The notes under the pieces are model-generated. The model worked only from the letters and a program-made list of their open reading frames with translations. It was not told the DNA's origin and searched no databases. Position numbers and translations under genes: made by a program. Below are positions 1 to 5,642 of a DNA stretch of 5,798 nt, piece after piece; position 1 is the stretch's first letter; every line of letters begins with the position of its first letter. The DNA is from UBA5209 sp034002865 (GTDB taxonomy: Bacteria; Patescibacteriota; Dojkabacteria; SC72): positions 1-5,798 of the forward strand of contig JAVEZR010000031.1 of NCBI GenBank assembly GCA_034002865.1. Direction: 5' to 3'.

Positions 1-1
1 A

Positions 2-85
2 CGTAATTGCTCTAATGGACAATTAATATATGTTGTTGGGCTTGTAATGTACGCTTCTACTAACCCTCGATTGGCTTATGTATAG
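2..85 (+). CDS. Possible C-terminal tail of a gene truncated by the left edge
   Basis: One + strand frame stays open from the left edge to a TAG at 83-85. It would encode about 27 residues ending in ...NPRLAYV. The segment has several hydrophobic residues (QLIYVVGLVMYA), but I recognise no family. If real, the gene converges on the glutamine synthetase gene with only 15 bases between the two stops, which fits the tight packing of the rest of the window. An open frame this short can easily arise by chance, and the other frames here hit stops quickly, so this is only a candidate. Confidence 0.22.
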   Translation, partial: RNCSNGQLIYVVGLVMYASTNPRLAYV

Positions 86-100
86 ATATATTAGAAAAGA

Positions 101-1537
101 TTAAAACTGATTCCAAAGATACTGGTTGGTAACTTCGTGATGATATATTACTTCTGATTTCTTTATATTATTACCTAATTCTCTATGTGCCCTATCTGCA
201 GTTTTCTCTTTTAAAGATGCATACATCTCTTTAGCTTCTTCTCCCATTATCTCTGTAGTTAATGAGCTAGCTTTGAATATCCTTAAAGCATCAAATATAT
301 TACTTGGTAATACCTTAGTTCTCTGTCTTTTCTTCATATCTATCTTCTCCTTCGGACCTTCTAGGCCTACTTTAAGTAAGGTGAATACTAATAGATATGG
401 GTTGCTATCAGGTGCAATAGATCTAACCTCTAATCTTGTAGAGTTCTCATCTCCAATTGGTAATCTAATCATTGCAGATCTATCACTAGCGGAACATTTT
501 ATTTGATTAGGGGCTTCAAATTTAGGATCAAGTCTTCTGTATGAATTTACGCTTGAGTTTAATACTAAACATATTTCATTTGCATTGCTAAGAACTCTTT
601 CTACAAAATCATTCTCTATCTTCGAGCTTTTATCCTTACTCTTCTTGTCAAAGAAGAGGTTCTTACCATTTTTAAAAAGTGAAATGTTAGTATGCATACC
701 ACTACCATTTATATTTGTTAGTGGCTTGGGTAAAAAACATGCGGTAGAATCCATATCCTCAGCTATCTGTCTTGCTATTAACTTGTACAGCTGTATTTGG
801 TCTGCTGCATTTATTACATCTGTATATTTGTAATTTAATTCAAACTGTGATGGTGCTACCTCTGGATGATCTTTTTCGTTTTCAAAACCGAGTGCTCTTT
901 GAGCCTCTGCTACTCTGTCAATAAATAGCCTTAGTTTATCTTTAGGTAGTGAGTGGTAATATCCACCAAGTGAGACTAATTTGAATCCCTTGCTTTCTCT
1001 GTAGTGCATCTCAGCATCGACTCCCTCTAGTAGGAATCCTTCTAATTCGTTTCCAATATTTGCTTCTATGTTTTTCTTAGAGAGTTCTTTTATTAAATCT
1101 TTTAATCTTGCTCTAAAGTCGCAACTATGAATACCATTCTCTCTTTTATATATATCTGCAAAGATTAAGACTTTTCCTGGACCAAAGATATCAGCAGGTA
1201 ACCAGTAGAAGGACGCCCAATCTAATTTTAATCTTAAATCAGATTCATTTACGCTACTAAAACCTCTTACTGAGGATCCATCAAAGGTTAGATTGTTACT
1301 AGATTTAAGAAGATATTTCTTGTCGTAATCAAGCATATGGAATCTTCCTTCTAAATCAGAAAAGGCTACAGTTATTGCTTTTATTCCCACTTCTTTTTCT
1401 AAATACTCTTTGTAATCTTTCTCTATCTTTTCATAATCGAGTGTAGCTCTATTTTCTCTTAGCTTCTTTGCTTTGAGATTTAATTTCTCAAGTTCTTGAT
1501 ATGAAAGATTGAGTAATTCTTGGGATGTGTTGTCCAT
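101..1537 (-). CDS. glnA: Type I glutamine synthetase (glutamate-ammonia ligase)
   Basis: This cytoplasmic enzyme makes glutamine from glutamate, ammonia and ATP, and family members form dodecamers. The 478-residue protein keeps the family landmarks in order. They are the beta-grasp segment SDLEGRFH (60-67), the DGSS flap (D86), metal ligands E164 and E166 in NELEGF, E226 and E233 in HPEVAPSQFE, NGSGMH (277-282, H282), NSYRRL (331-336), FEAP with E341, R353 and R358 in DRSAMIR, LEVR (369-372) and DSNPYL (377-382). No expected catalytic residue looks missing. Two things are unusual. About 45 charged, probably helical residues precede the usual N-terminus. The segment after GLEGPKEKI is shortened, so the region of the enterobacterial adenylylated tyrosine (NLYDLPPE) is absent and GlnE-type control is unlikely. 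The start is ATG at 1537 with no Shine-Dalgarno sequence. A strong promoter lies upstream. Function is quite secure; regulation is unknown. Confidence 0.95.
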   Translation of the reverse strand: MDNTSQELLNLSYQELEKLNLKAKKLRENRATLDYEKIEKDYKEYLEKEVGIKAITVAFSDLEGRFHMLDYDKKYLLKSSNNLTFDGSSVRGFSSVNESDLRLKLDWASFYWLPADIFGPGKVLIFADIYKRENGIHSCDFRARLKDLIKELSKKNIEANIGNELEGFLLEGVDAEMHYRESKGFKLVSLGGYYHSLPKDKLRLFIDRVAEAQRALGFENEKDHPEVAPSQFELNYKYTDVINAADQIQLYKLIARQIAEDMDSTACFLPKPLTNINGSGMHTNISLFKNGKNLFFDKKSKDKSSKIENDFVERVLSNANEICLVLNSSVNSYRRLDPKFEAPNQIKCSASDRSAMIRLPIGDENSTRLEVRSIAPDSNPYLLVFTLLKVGLEGPKEKIDMKKRQRTKVLPSNIFDALRIFKASSLTTEIMGEEAKEMYASLKEKTADRAHRELGNNIKKSEVIYHHEVTNQYLWNQF

Positions 1538-1554
1538 ATATCTGTAGTATTTAA

Positions 1555-1560
1555 TTTAAA
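1555..1560 (-). promoter_or_regulatory. TTTAAA leader box before glnA
   Basis: On the minus strand TTTAAA ends exactly 17 bases before the ATG. It lies inside the leader predicted from the promoter at 1582-1610. The same box at the same distance precedes the nucleotidyltransferase and APH-fold kinase genes. AATACT follows at -14 to -9 from the ATG, as in the nucleotidyltransferase leader. No Shine-Dalgarno sequence is present, so an AU-rich initiation element is one possible reading. The role is inferred. Confidence 0.35.
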
Positions 1561-1581
1561 TGCTTGAAGAGTTAGCACTAA

Positions 1582-1610
1582 AATATAGACGGGTATGCTA
1601 GTCATGTCAA
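1582..1610 (-). promoter_or_regulatory. Sigma-70 type promoter of glnA
   Basis: On the minus strand a perfect -35 (TTGACA, 1610-1605) is followed by a 17-base spacer and a near-perfect -10 (TATATT, 1587-1582). Transcription should start near 1575, giving a leader of about 38 bases before the ATG at 1537. Just upstream of the -35 the minus strand has a tandem TTAGCTTAGC. Just below the -10 it has AGTGCTAA, which resembles one half of a CIRCE operator, but the second half is absent. I saw no GlnR/TnrA-type site (TGTNA-N7-TNACA). Confidence 0.72.
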
Positions 1611-1628
1611 CAGCTAAGCTAAAGATTG

Positions 1629-1644
1629 CTACCTTTGGGGGTAG
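1629..1644. other. Short hairpin between the nucleotidyltransferase gene and the glnA promoter
   Basis: CTACC (1629-1633) and GGTAG (1640-1644) form a five-pair stem with a six-base loop. It lies downstream of the nucleotidyltransferase stop and about 19 bases upstream of the glnA -35. No T-run follows it on the minus strand, so it is not a classical intrinsic terminator. It could be a weak terminator, an operator or chance. Confidence 0.2.
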
Positions 1645-1681
1645 AAGGCATTAAAAAGGAGGGGAGTAACAATATTATTAA

Positions 1682-2122
1682 TTAGGACTTTTTTCTATCT
1701 AATTCTTCTTCAATTAGAGATATTTTCCTCTGGTTAGCATCTTTCTTATCAGTTCTCTGTTTATAAAAGAATAATTCATTAGAGAGGGAATTTACAGGTA
1801 TTATTGTAGATCCAATATTCTTATATTCAATATCGTTAGAAGAGATATCAAAAGCTAATAGGTCAATTGATACTCGGCTTATTTCAAATGTGATCTTCTG
1901 TTTCTCTTCTATATAGGTGGTATCTGAGGGGAGAGATTCTTTGAGTAAGGATATTCCTTTATTAAAGTCTTTTATATCAATAATTATATCTATGTCATTT
2001 GGTAAGATATCTAAACCGTGTACAAAGAGGGCACTACTTGCTCCTACTATCCACTCTACCTTGTCACCTAGAATTTCAGAAAGAAGTTCTAAAGCTTTTA
2101 CAATGTCTTCTTTTCTAAGCAT
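1682..2122 (-). CDS. Small nucleotidyltransferase-fold protein
   Basis: This 146-residue protein has the core signature of the DNA polymerase beta-like nucleotidyltransferase superfamily. It has a helix, then VGASSALFVHG (26-36, the hG[GS] motif), then the metal-binding pair D43 and D45 in NDIDIII, and a third acidic residue at D87 in SIDLLAF. The tail has LSNELFFYKQRTDKKDANQRKI (roughly 112-133), which resembles the ELxFYKQRxxxKDxxKIxLI end of small stand-alone nucleotidyltransferases. All three acidic positions are present, so it may be active and transfer a nucleotide to a protein or small molecule, but the substrate cannot be read from the sequence. MNT-type antitoxins share this fold, yet no HEPN partner lies next to it. 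The start is ATG at 2122, without a Shine-Dalgarno sequence. It is divergent from the DUF4173 gene and followed by glnA on the same strand, which has its own promoter. Confidence 0.82.
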   Translation of the reverse strand: MLRKEDIVKALELLSEILGDKVEWIVGASSALFVHGLDILPNDIDIIIDIKDFNKGISLLKESLPSDTTYIEEKQKITFEISRVSIDLLAFDISSNDIEYKNIGSTIIPVNSLSNELFFYKQRTDKKDANQRKISLIEEELDRKKS

Positions 2123-2139
2123 ATTTTTTTAGTATTGAA

Positions 2140-2145
2140 TTTAAA
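2140..2145 (-). promoter_or_regulatory. TTTAAA leader box before the nucleotidyltransferase gene
   Basis: TTTAAA on the minus strand ends exactly 17 bases before the ATG at 2122, as in front of glnA. It continues TTTAAATT, then AATACTA, then a run of A. Over 27 bases ending in the ATG it matches the glnA leader at 22 positions. The role is unknown: it could be an AU-rich translation initiation element or part of a common promoter type. Confidence 0.35.
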
Positions 2146-2199
2146 GATTAGGTAGAAATAAGTATAGAAATATTATACAATATTGTACTATCCTAATCT
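2145..2199. repeat. Inverted repeat AGATTAGG / CCTAATCT in the divergent promoter region
   Basis: AGATTAGG at 2145-2152 is the exact reverse complement of CCTAATCT at 2192-2199, with 39 bases between. Read toward each gene, both copies are CCTAATCT, 22 bases before the nucleotidyltransferase ATG and 12 bases before the DUF4173 ATG. They could be paired operator sites or duplicated start-proximal elements. Eight-base arms in AT-rich DNA can occur by chance. Confidence 0.4.
2176..2187. repeat. 12-bp perfect palindrome TACAATATTGTA
   Basis: A perfect dyad lies between the two divergent genes, near the middle of the inverted CCTAATCT pair. It overlaps the possible -35 region of the minus-strand gene and the possible -10 of the + gene. 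That position suits a repressor operator controlling both genes, but no regulator gene is nearby, so this is inference from symmetry alone. Confidence 0.4.
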
Positions 2200-2211
2200 A
2201 ACAATATCCTT

Positions 2212-3711
2212 ATGAATATTTCAAAAATACAAAAAAATACGACAGTAATAGTTGGATTAATTTCAGGTATTTCTTTGATATTAGGAATACTCTTTGATTA
2301 TCTTTTCTATAGTAAGTTACCAGGAGTTAATTTCCTCATATTTATTATCCTTATTATATCCGGTCTTTTCGTAATCTCTTACGTATTAAAGAAGCAAATA
2401 GATAAAAAAGTTATTTGGCTTCTTATCCCTCTCCTATTCTTTAGTACAATGATCTTTATTCGTACTAGTAGCTTTCTTATTTTCTTAAATATAGTTATTT
2501 GTTTATTACTTCTACTTCTAATTGCTAAAACGTTATATGGAAAGAAGATAGAGAAATTCTTGATAAGAGATTATATTAAAGCTATTTTCCTTCCATTTAG
2601 ATTTATCTCTCCCCTATTTCAGACCCTCTCTAAAATATTCTCTTCGTATAAAGTTAGTAATAACAAGAAAGTCTTAGCTCAAGTTTTAAGAGGTATAGTT
2701 ATGGCTATACCAATAATTCTTATTTTCATACTTCTTTTCTCTTCTGCTGATTTAATCTTTCAAAAATATATCTCAGATCTAATTACAATTAATATCCAAG
2801 CAGAGACGGTTTTTAGATTTACTTTAATATTAATTGTTACCCTTATTTTTATTGGTGCATATTCATATATTTTTCAAGAGTCAAAAGAGAAAACAGATAG
2901 TAAACTAGAGGAGAAGAAACATTTGATTGGGAAGGTAGAGAGTTCTGTTGTTTTTAGTTCAATCAACATTTTGTTTTTCCTATTCATTCTTGTACAGCTG
3001 ACCTATCTTTTCGGAGGTGAGAGTAATATCTCAGTACAAGGATTTACCTATGCTGAATATGCAAGACGAGGTTTTTTTGAATTGATATCGGTAGCAGTTT
3101 TTTCATTATTGTTACTTTTATCTTTTGAGAAATATGTTGTAAGGAATGGGAAGATGCATACTTTTGGGTTTAAAATACTTAGTACTTTAATGATTGTTCA
3201 AGTGATTGTGATAATGGTATCTGCTTTTACACGATTACTGTTATATGAGAGAGCTTACGGTTTTACAACTTTAAGGTTGTACAGTCATTCTTTTATTATT
3301 GTATTAGCTATTATTTTTGTTTTACTGATTTATAAAATATATATAGATAGGAGAGAGAGAGCATTTGCTTTACGAGTTTTTGTTTTAATTGTTTTGTCTT
3401 TAGTTGGGATGAACTTCCTTAATCCAGACCTATTTATAGCAAAACAAAATATTGAGAGGTTTAATAGTACTGAGAAGTTAGATGTCTACTATTTAAGTAA
3501 TCTCTCTGATGATGCTATTCCAGAGGTAGTAAAGCTGTTAGATATTCTAGATGGTGATATGAAAATGAGTCTTGGTAGTGAACTGTATTGGAGAACTCAA
3601 AGAGAGAACGAGTCTAAGGATTGGCAATCGTTTAATATATCTAGAATGGAAGCAAAGAAGATTCTAGAGTCTAAAGAAGAAGAGTTGGAGAAGTACAAGG
3701 ATAGTCAGTAA
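2212..3711 (+). CDS. DUF4173-type polytopic membrane protein
   Basis: This 499-residue integral membrane protein has about 11 predicted transmembrane helices, near residues 11-33, 39-59, 67-84, 87-106, 160-178, 200-220, 246-267, 288-304, 321-345, 359-378 and 386-402. A charged loop lies near 222-245 and a soluble C-terminal tail of about 95 residues follows. I assign it to the DUF4173/DUF4153 group from three conserved stretches: GFTYAEYARRGFFEL (277-291), ERAYGFTTLRLYSH (346-359), and NPD (404-406) followed by IAKQNIERFN (409-418) and a LDVYYLSNLS-like segment. Related proteins are widespread in bacteria, but I know of no established biochemical role, so none is given. The start is ATG at 2212, with no Shine-Dalgarno sequence; the N-terminus runs straight into the first helix, which supports it. 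The gene is transcribed alone and its stop touches that of the convergent zinc-ribbon gene. The + strand base usage changes from C-rich to G-rich along the gene. Confidence 0.82.
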   Translation: MNISKIQKNTTVIVGLISGISLILGILFDYLFYSKLPGVNFLIFIILIISGLFVISYVLKKQIDKKVIWLLIPLLFFSTMIFIRTSSFLIFLNIVICLLLLLLIAKTLYGKKIEKFLIRDYIKAIFLPFRFISPLFQTLSKIFSSYKVSNNKKVLAQVLRGIVMAIPIILIFILLFSSADLIFQKYISDLITINIQAETVFRFTLILIVTLIFIGAYSYIFQESKEKTDSKLEEKKHLIGKVESSVVFSSINILFFLFILVQLTYLFGGESNISVQGFTYAEYARRGFFELISVAVFSLLLLLSFEKYVVRNGKMHTFGFKILSTLMIVQVIVIMVSAFTRLLLYERAYGFTTLRLYSHSFIIVLAIIFVLLIYKIYIDRRERAFALRVFVLIVLSLVGMNFLNPDLFIAKQNIERFNSTEKLDVYYLSNLSDDAIPEVVKLLDILDGDMKMSLGSELYWRTQRENESKDWQSFNISRMEAKKILESKEEELEKYKDSQ

Positions 3712-3936
3712 CTATTTTTTCATTGTTACCGTTATCTTCTTATCTATATCTTCTAAAGATTGTTTAGTTTTCTCTTCTAGTTTTCTTACTGCTCCAGAGC
3801 TTGATTCCTCAAACTTAATCTCATCCCCACAGTGAGGACATTTAATAGATTGTCCTTTCTGTAATTGATCTACAGTGTATGTAAGGTTTTTTTTGCATGA
3901 TGGACATTTCATTTCCATTTCTTCATTACTTAACAT
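3712..3936 (-). CDS. Small zinc-ribbon protein with charged C-terminal tail
   Basis: This 74-residue protein has two CxxC knuckles, CPSC (C11, C14) and CPHC (C33, C36), 18 residues apart. They form a compact zinc ribbon over about residues 9-42 (MKCPSC...KCPHCGDEIKFE), similar in layout to MJ0042-type zinc-ribbon domains. The rest is a charged, probably helical tail (VRKLEEKTKQSLEDIDKK). No membrane segment follows. Such ribbons bind nucleic acid or protein, and nothing here says which. The start at 3936 was kept because the promoter-like TATATT sits just above it, but M7 and M9 are possible and would also keep the ribbon whole. It is the last gene of a possible unit with the DUF5670 and YggT genes. 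Its TAG at 3714-3712 directly abuts the TAA of the DUF4173 gene. Confidence 0.75.
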   Translation of the reverse strand: MLSNEEMEMKCPSCKKNLTYTVDQLQKGQSIKCPHCGDEIKFEESSSGAVRKLEEKTKQSLEDIDKKITVTMKK

Positions 3937-3942
3937 GTTTTT

Positions 3943-3970
3943 AATATATAAATTTAATAGTAGAAGTCAT
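3943..3970 (-). promoter_or_regulatory. Possible leaderless promoter of the zinc-ribbon gene
   Basis: On the minus strand ATGACT (3970-3965, four of six matches to TTGACA), a 16-base spacer and TATATT (3948-3943) are followed by only six bases before the ATG. Transcription would begin at or beside the start codon, giving a leaderless message, which fits the lack of a Shine-Dalgarno sequence. ATTAAA, a variant of the leader box seen elsewhere, lies 16 bases before the ATG. The AT-rich background makes this tentative. Confidence 0.4.
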
Positions 3971-4032
3971 CTTTACATTAACTTATTAATCCTAAACCAA
4001 GAATGCCCATTAGTATCAAATATACGGATCTC

Positions 4033-4170
4033 TTATGTTAAAAGACGGAATAGTAAGATGATAACTGCAATTACAAGTAATAAGTGTATGAATTTGCCAC
4101 CGAATTTAAGAGAGAATCCTCCTAGCCATGCGATAAATAACACTATTACGATAATATAAATAATATCCAT
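4033..4170 (-). CDS. DUF5670/lmo0937-type small membrane protein
   Basis: This is a 45-residue protein. It begins MDIIYIIVIVLFIAWLGG, passes FSLKFGGKFIH and ends LLLVIAVIILLFRLLT. It has two hydrophobic helices (about 3-17 and 29-44) joined by a short glycine-rich turn. The layout of helix, W-x-GG, xxxGGxxIHLLLVIAVIxLLxRL matches the lmo0937 / DUF5670 family of 45-55 residue membrane proteins. Their function is not known to me. The start is supported by one of the few clear ribosome binding sites in this window (AAGAAGG, eight bases before the ATG). It lies 32 bases after the YggT gene on the same strand and is probably cotranscribed with it. The + strand frame across this interval is a shadow. 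Confidence 0.8.
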   Translation of the reverse strand: MDIIYIIVIVLFIAWLGGFSLKFGGKFIHLLLVIAVIILLFRLLT

Positions 4171-4178
4171 ATGTTTAA

Positions 4179-4185
4179 CCTTCTT
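4179..4185 (-). promoter_or_regulatory. Ribosome binding site of the DUF5670 gene
   Basis: AAGAAGG on the minus strand ends eight bases before the ATG at 4170. It supports this start for a gene short enough to be missed. It is notable because the other ATG starts in the window lack a comparable purine-rich site, which suggests this gene is internal to a transcript. Confidence 0.6.
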
Positions 4186-4202
4186 TCTGTTTTAAAATAA
4201 AA

Positions 4203-4604
4203 TTAAACTTGTTTTTCTTTTGAGAATATTCTAATTAATTTAACAATACCCCATGCTAAAACAGCATATACAACGATAGCGACAAGTGTTGCAGGTTCGA
4301 AAATAGATGTTGATTCCATTATCTGAGCACTTCCTCTACTAAATATCCCTTCAAAAGGAAGAGTTAATATTTTAGTTAAATCATAGATAAGATTAACAAA
4401 GCTACTAGATGTACTTGCTCCTGTTAATTTGAGTATGAAACGGAATGTTAAAAGGATATCTACTAATCCAAGTATGAAAGATATAATATATTCTACTGTT
4501 TGAGACCCACTAGCTTCTCTTTTTACCTCTGTAGTTACTGCAGCAGTCTGTCCTTCGTTTTCACTTGTTACAGATTCTTTGATAATTTCTGCTATTATAA
4601 ACAA
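4203..4604 (-). CDS. YggT-family membrane protein (single domain)
   Basis: After a polar N-terminal stretch of about 35 residues comes a single YggT domain. It has helix one (about 38-60, VEYIISFILGLVDILLTFRFILKLTG), the conserved linker FVNLIYDLTKILTLPFEGIF (69-88) and helix two (about 102-125, FEPATLVAIVVYAVLAWGIVKLI). Many YggT/YlmG proteins have two such repeats; this one has one and is 133 residues long. Family members are inner-membrane proteins linked to cell shape, division or osmotic behaviour, but the role is not settled and I infer nothing beyond membrane location. The start is difficult. There is no ATG in frame before the domain, and TTG at 4604 is the only usual start codon giving the full domain. 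AGGAGGAG lies 22 bases upstream, farther than normal. TATAAT falls within the first codons. It is probably the first gene of a unit with DUF5670 and the zinc ribbon. Confidence 0.83.
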   Translation of the reverse strand: MFIIAEIIKESVTSENEGQTAAVTTEVKREASGSQTVEYIISFILGLVDILLTFRFILKLTGASTSSSFVNLIYDLTKILTLPFEGIFSRGSAQIMESTSIFEPATLVAIVVYAVLAWGIVKLIRIFSKEKQV

Positions 4605-4611
4605 GGAAAGT

Positions 4612-4617
4612 TTTAAA
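4612..4617 (+). promoter_or_regulatory. TTTAAA leader box before the APH-fold kinase gene
   Basis: TTTAAA ends exactly 17 bases before the ATG at 4635, the same spacing as in front of glnA and the nucleotidyltransferase gene. Being self-complementary, it also lies seven bases before the TTG of the divergent YggT gene. The 17 bases after it are pyrimidine-rich and end in CTCCTCCT, so there is no Shine-Dalgarno sequence for the kinase. The role is inferred only. Confidence 0.35.
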
Positions 4618-4634
4618 CCACACCTTCTCCTCCT

Positions 4635-5642
4635 ATGAATCCAAACTTACAATCAAAAATATCAAATCTATATCCAATTACTAAAGATATAAGATTAGTT
4701 GAAAGTGTTAAAGAAGGATATCTAAGTCAGAATTACATCCTATACACTTCAAAACAGAAATTCTTTTTAAAACAATATTCTCCCAAGCACACGTTAGATG
4801 CTTTAAAAGATGTTCATAAGGTAAAGTTCTTTTTTAATAATGGAGGTATCCCTGTAATATTGCCTTATAGCAATATTAATGGAGAGACTATTACTGAAGA
4901 AAATGGACAATACTACACTATCTTCCCTTTTGTTGAAGGGAAGATTCTTACAAGGGAGGATATTTCTAAAGGGGTGGTTGGTTCTTATGGAAATTTGCTG
5001 GCAAAAGTTCATACCTTAAGTAGTAAGGGAATTCCTTTTGAAATTGAAAGTACGAAGGGAATTTGGAATTCTGAGAAGTTCCTTTCGAATTCTATGACTA
5101 TTTTGAAAATAATTGAAGATATTAAAACAAAGAATGAATTTGATTACTTAGCTATAAGGGTATTGAATAAGAAGATTGATATTGTAAAAAGTAATAGATT
5201 ATTACCTGAAGAATTAGAATTAAAAAATGATCATCTATTGCATGGCGACTTTCATGAGAAGAATGTGTTCTTAAATATTGATGGATCTGTTAAATATCTC
5301 TTTGATTGGGAGAAGACATGCATAGGGCCAAGAGTTTTTGAACTAGTTAGGGCTATTGATTTTATATGTTTAGATGGTGAATATGAGGAAGAAAATATTG
5401 AATGTGCTCGGTCGTTTTTAAGAGCATATAATGATGTTTATCCTGTCCAAAAAGAGGATTTTTATAAAGGAGTTACTTCTTATTATATTAAAAAGGCTCA
5501 TTCGTTATGGATAGAGACAGATCATTATATTAATAATTCCCAAAGAGTGGATATCTTCTTAGAAAGAGAATATTTAATGCTAGATTATTATAAGGAGAAT
5601 TATGGAGCCTTAGTTGATAAGGTGTATCAAAGGATTTCTTAA
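4635..5642 (+). CDS. APH-fold phosphotransferase (aminoglycoside/choline/homoserine kinase-like)
   Basis: This 335-residue cytoplasmic enzyme has the protein-kinase-like fold of the APH family and should transfer phosphate from ATP to a small hydroxylated molecule. Visible motifs are a loop EGYLSQNYIL (27-36) over the nucleotide, the probable ATP-contacting lysine K46 in FFLKQY, the hinge-like FPFVEGK (97-103) and a helix GNLLAKVH (119-126). The catalytic HGDFHEKN follows (203-210, D205 and N210), then the metal-binding FDWEKTCIGPRVFEL (223-237, D224 and E226). All catalytic residues are intact and the length is normal for the family. The substrate could be homoserine, choline, a sugar, an amino-alcohol or another small molecule. 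The motifs alone do not support antibiotic resistance. The start is ATG at 4635, directly preceded by CTCCTCCT instead of a ribosome binding site. It is divergent from the YggT gene with 30 bases between. Confidence 0.87.
   Translation: MNPNLQSKISNLYPITKDIRLVESVKEGYLSQNYILYTSKQKFFLKQYSPKHTLDALKDVHKVKFFFNNGGIPVILPYSNINGETITEENGQYYTIFPFVEGKILTREDISKGVVGSYGNLLAKVHTLSSKGIPFEIESTKGIWNSEKFLSNSMTILKIIEDIKTKNEFDYLAIRVLNKKIDIVKSNRLLPEELELKNDHLLHGDFHEKNVFLNIDGSVKYLFDWEKTCIGPRVFELVRAIDFICLDGEYEEENIECARSFLRAYNDVYPVQKEDFYKGVTSYYIKKAHSLWIETDHYINNSQRVDIFLEREYLMLDYYKENYGALVDKVYQRIS

Larger units (their letters stand above)
2123..2211. promoter_or_regulatory. Divergent intergenic region shared by the nucleotidyltransferase and DUF4173 genes
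   Basis: These 89 very AT-rich bases must carry both promoters. The best minus-strand -10 is TATACT (2166-2161), giving a leader of about 30 bases, but its -35 at 17 bases (AGTACA) is poor and lies partly in a palindrome. An exact TATAAT also occurs on the minus strand at about 2178-2173. For the + gene, TACTAT (2186-2191) or TAATCT (2194-2199) could serve, and neither has a good -35. Symmetric elements inside the region are listed separately. Confidence 0.5.

Noticed and set aside
1569..1580. CIRCE-like AGTGCTAA half-site near the glnA transcription start
   Set aside because: Only one arm is present; the partner TTAGCACTC nine bases away is missing, so HrcA control is not supported.
1595..1654. 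A 19-codon + strand frame (MLVMSTAKLKIATFGGRRH) antisense to the glnA promoter
   Set aside because: It has no ribosome binding site, overlaps a strong minus-strand promoter, and matches no family I know. A frame this short is expected by chance.
1656..1662. A perfect AAGGAGG ribosome binding site on the + strand
   Set aside because: No ATG, GTG or TTG follows within a useful distance and no open frame begins there. It is best read as the complement of a pyrimidine run after the nucleotidyltransferase stop.
1682..3711. A toxin-antitoxin pair built on the MNT-like nucleotidyltransferase
   Set aside because: The neighbour is a large divergent membrane protein rather than a small HEPN protein in the same operon, so no partner is visible.
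3875..4159. A 94-residue + strand frame
   Set aside because: It runs antisense through the zinc-ribbon start and the DUF5670 gene, has no domain-like pattern and no ribosome binding site, so it is a shadow frame.
4555..4634. Archaeal-type TATA box (TTTAAA) between the divergent YggT and kinase genes
   Set aside because: The box is about 20 bases from the ATG, too close for an archaeal TATA element of a leaderless gene. The glnA promoter and the gene families point to a bacterium.
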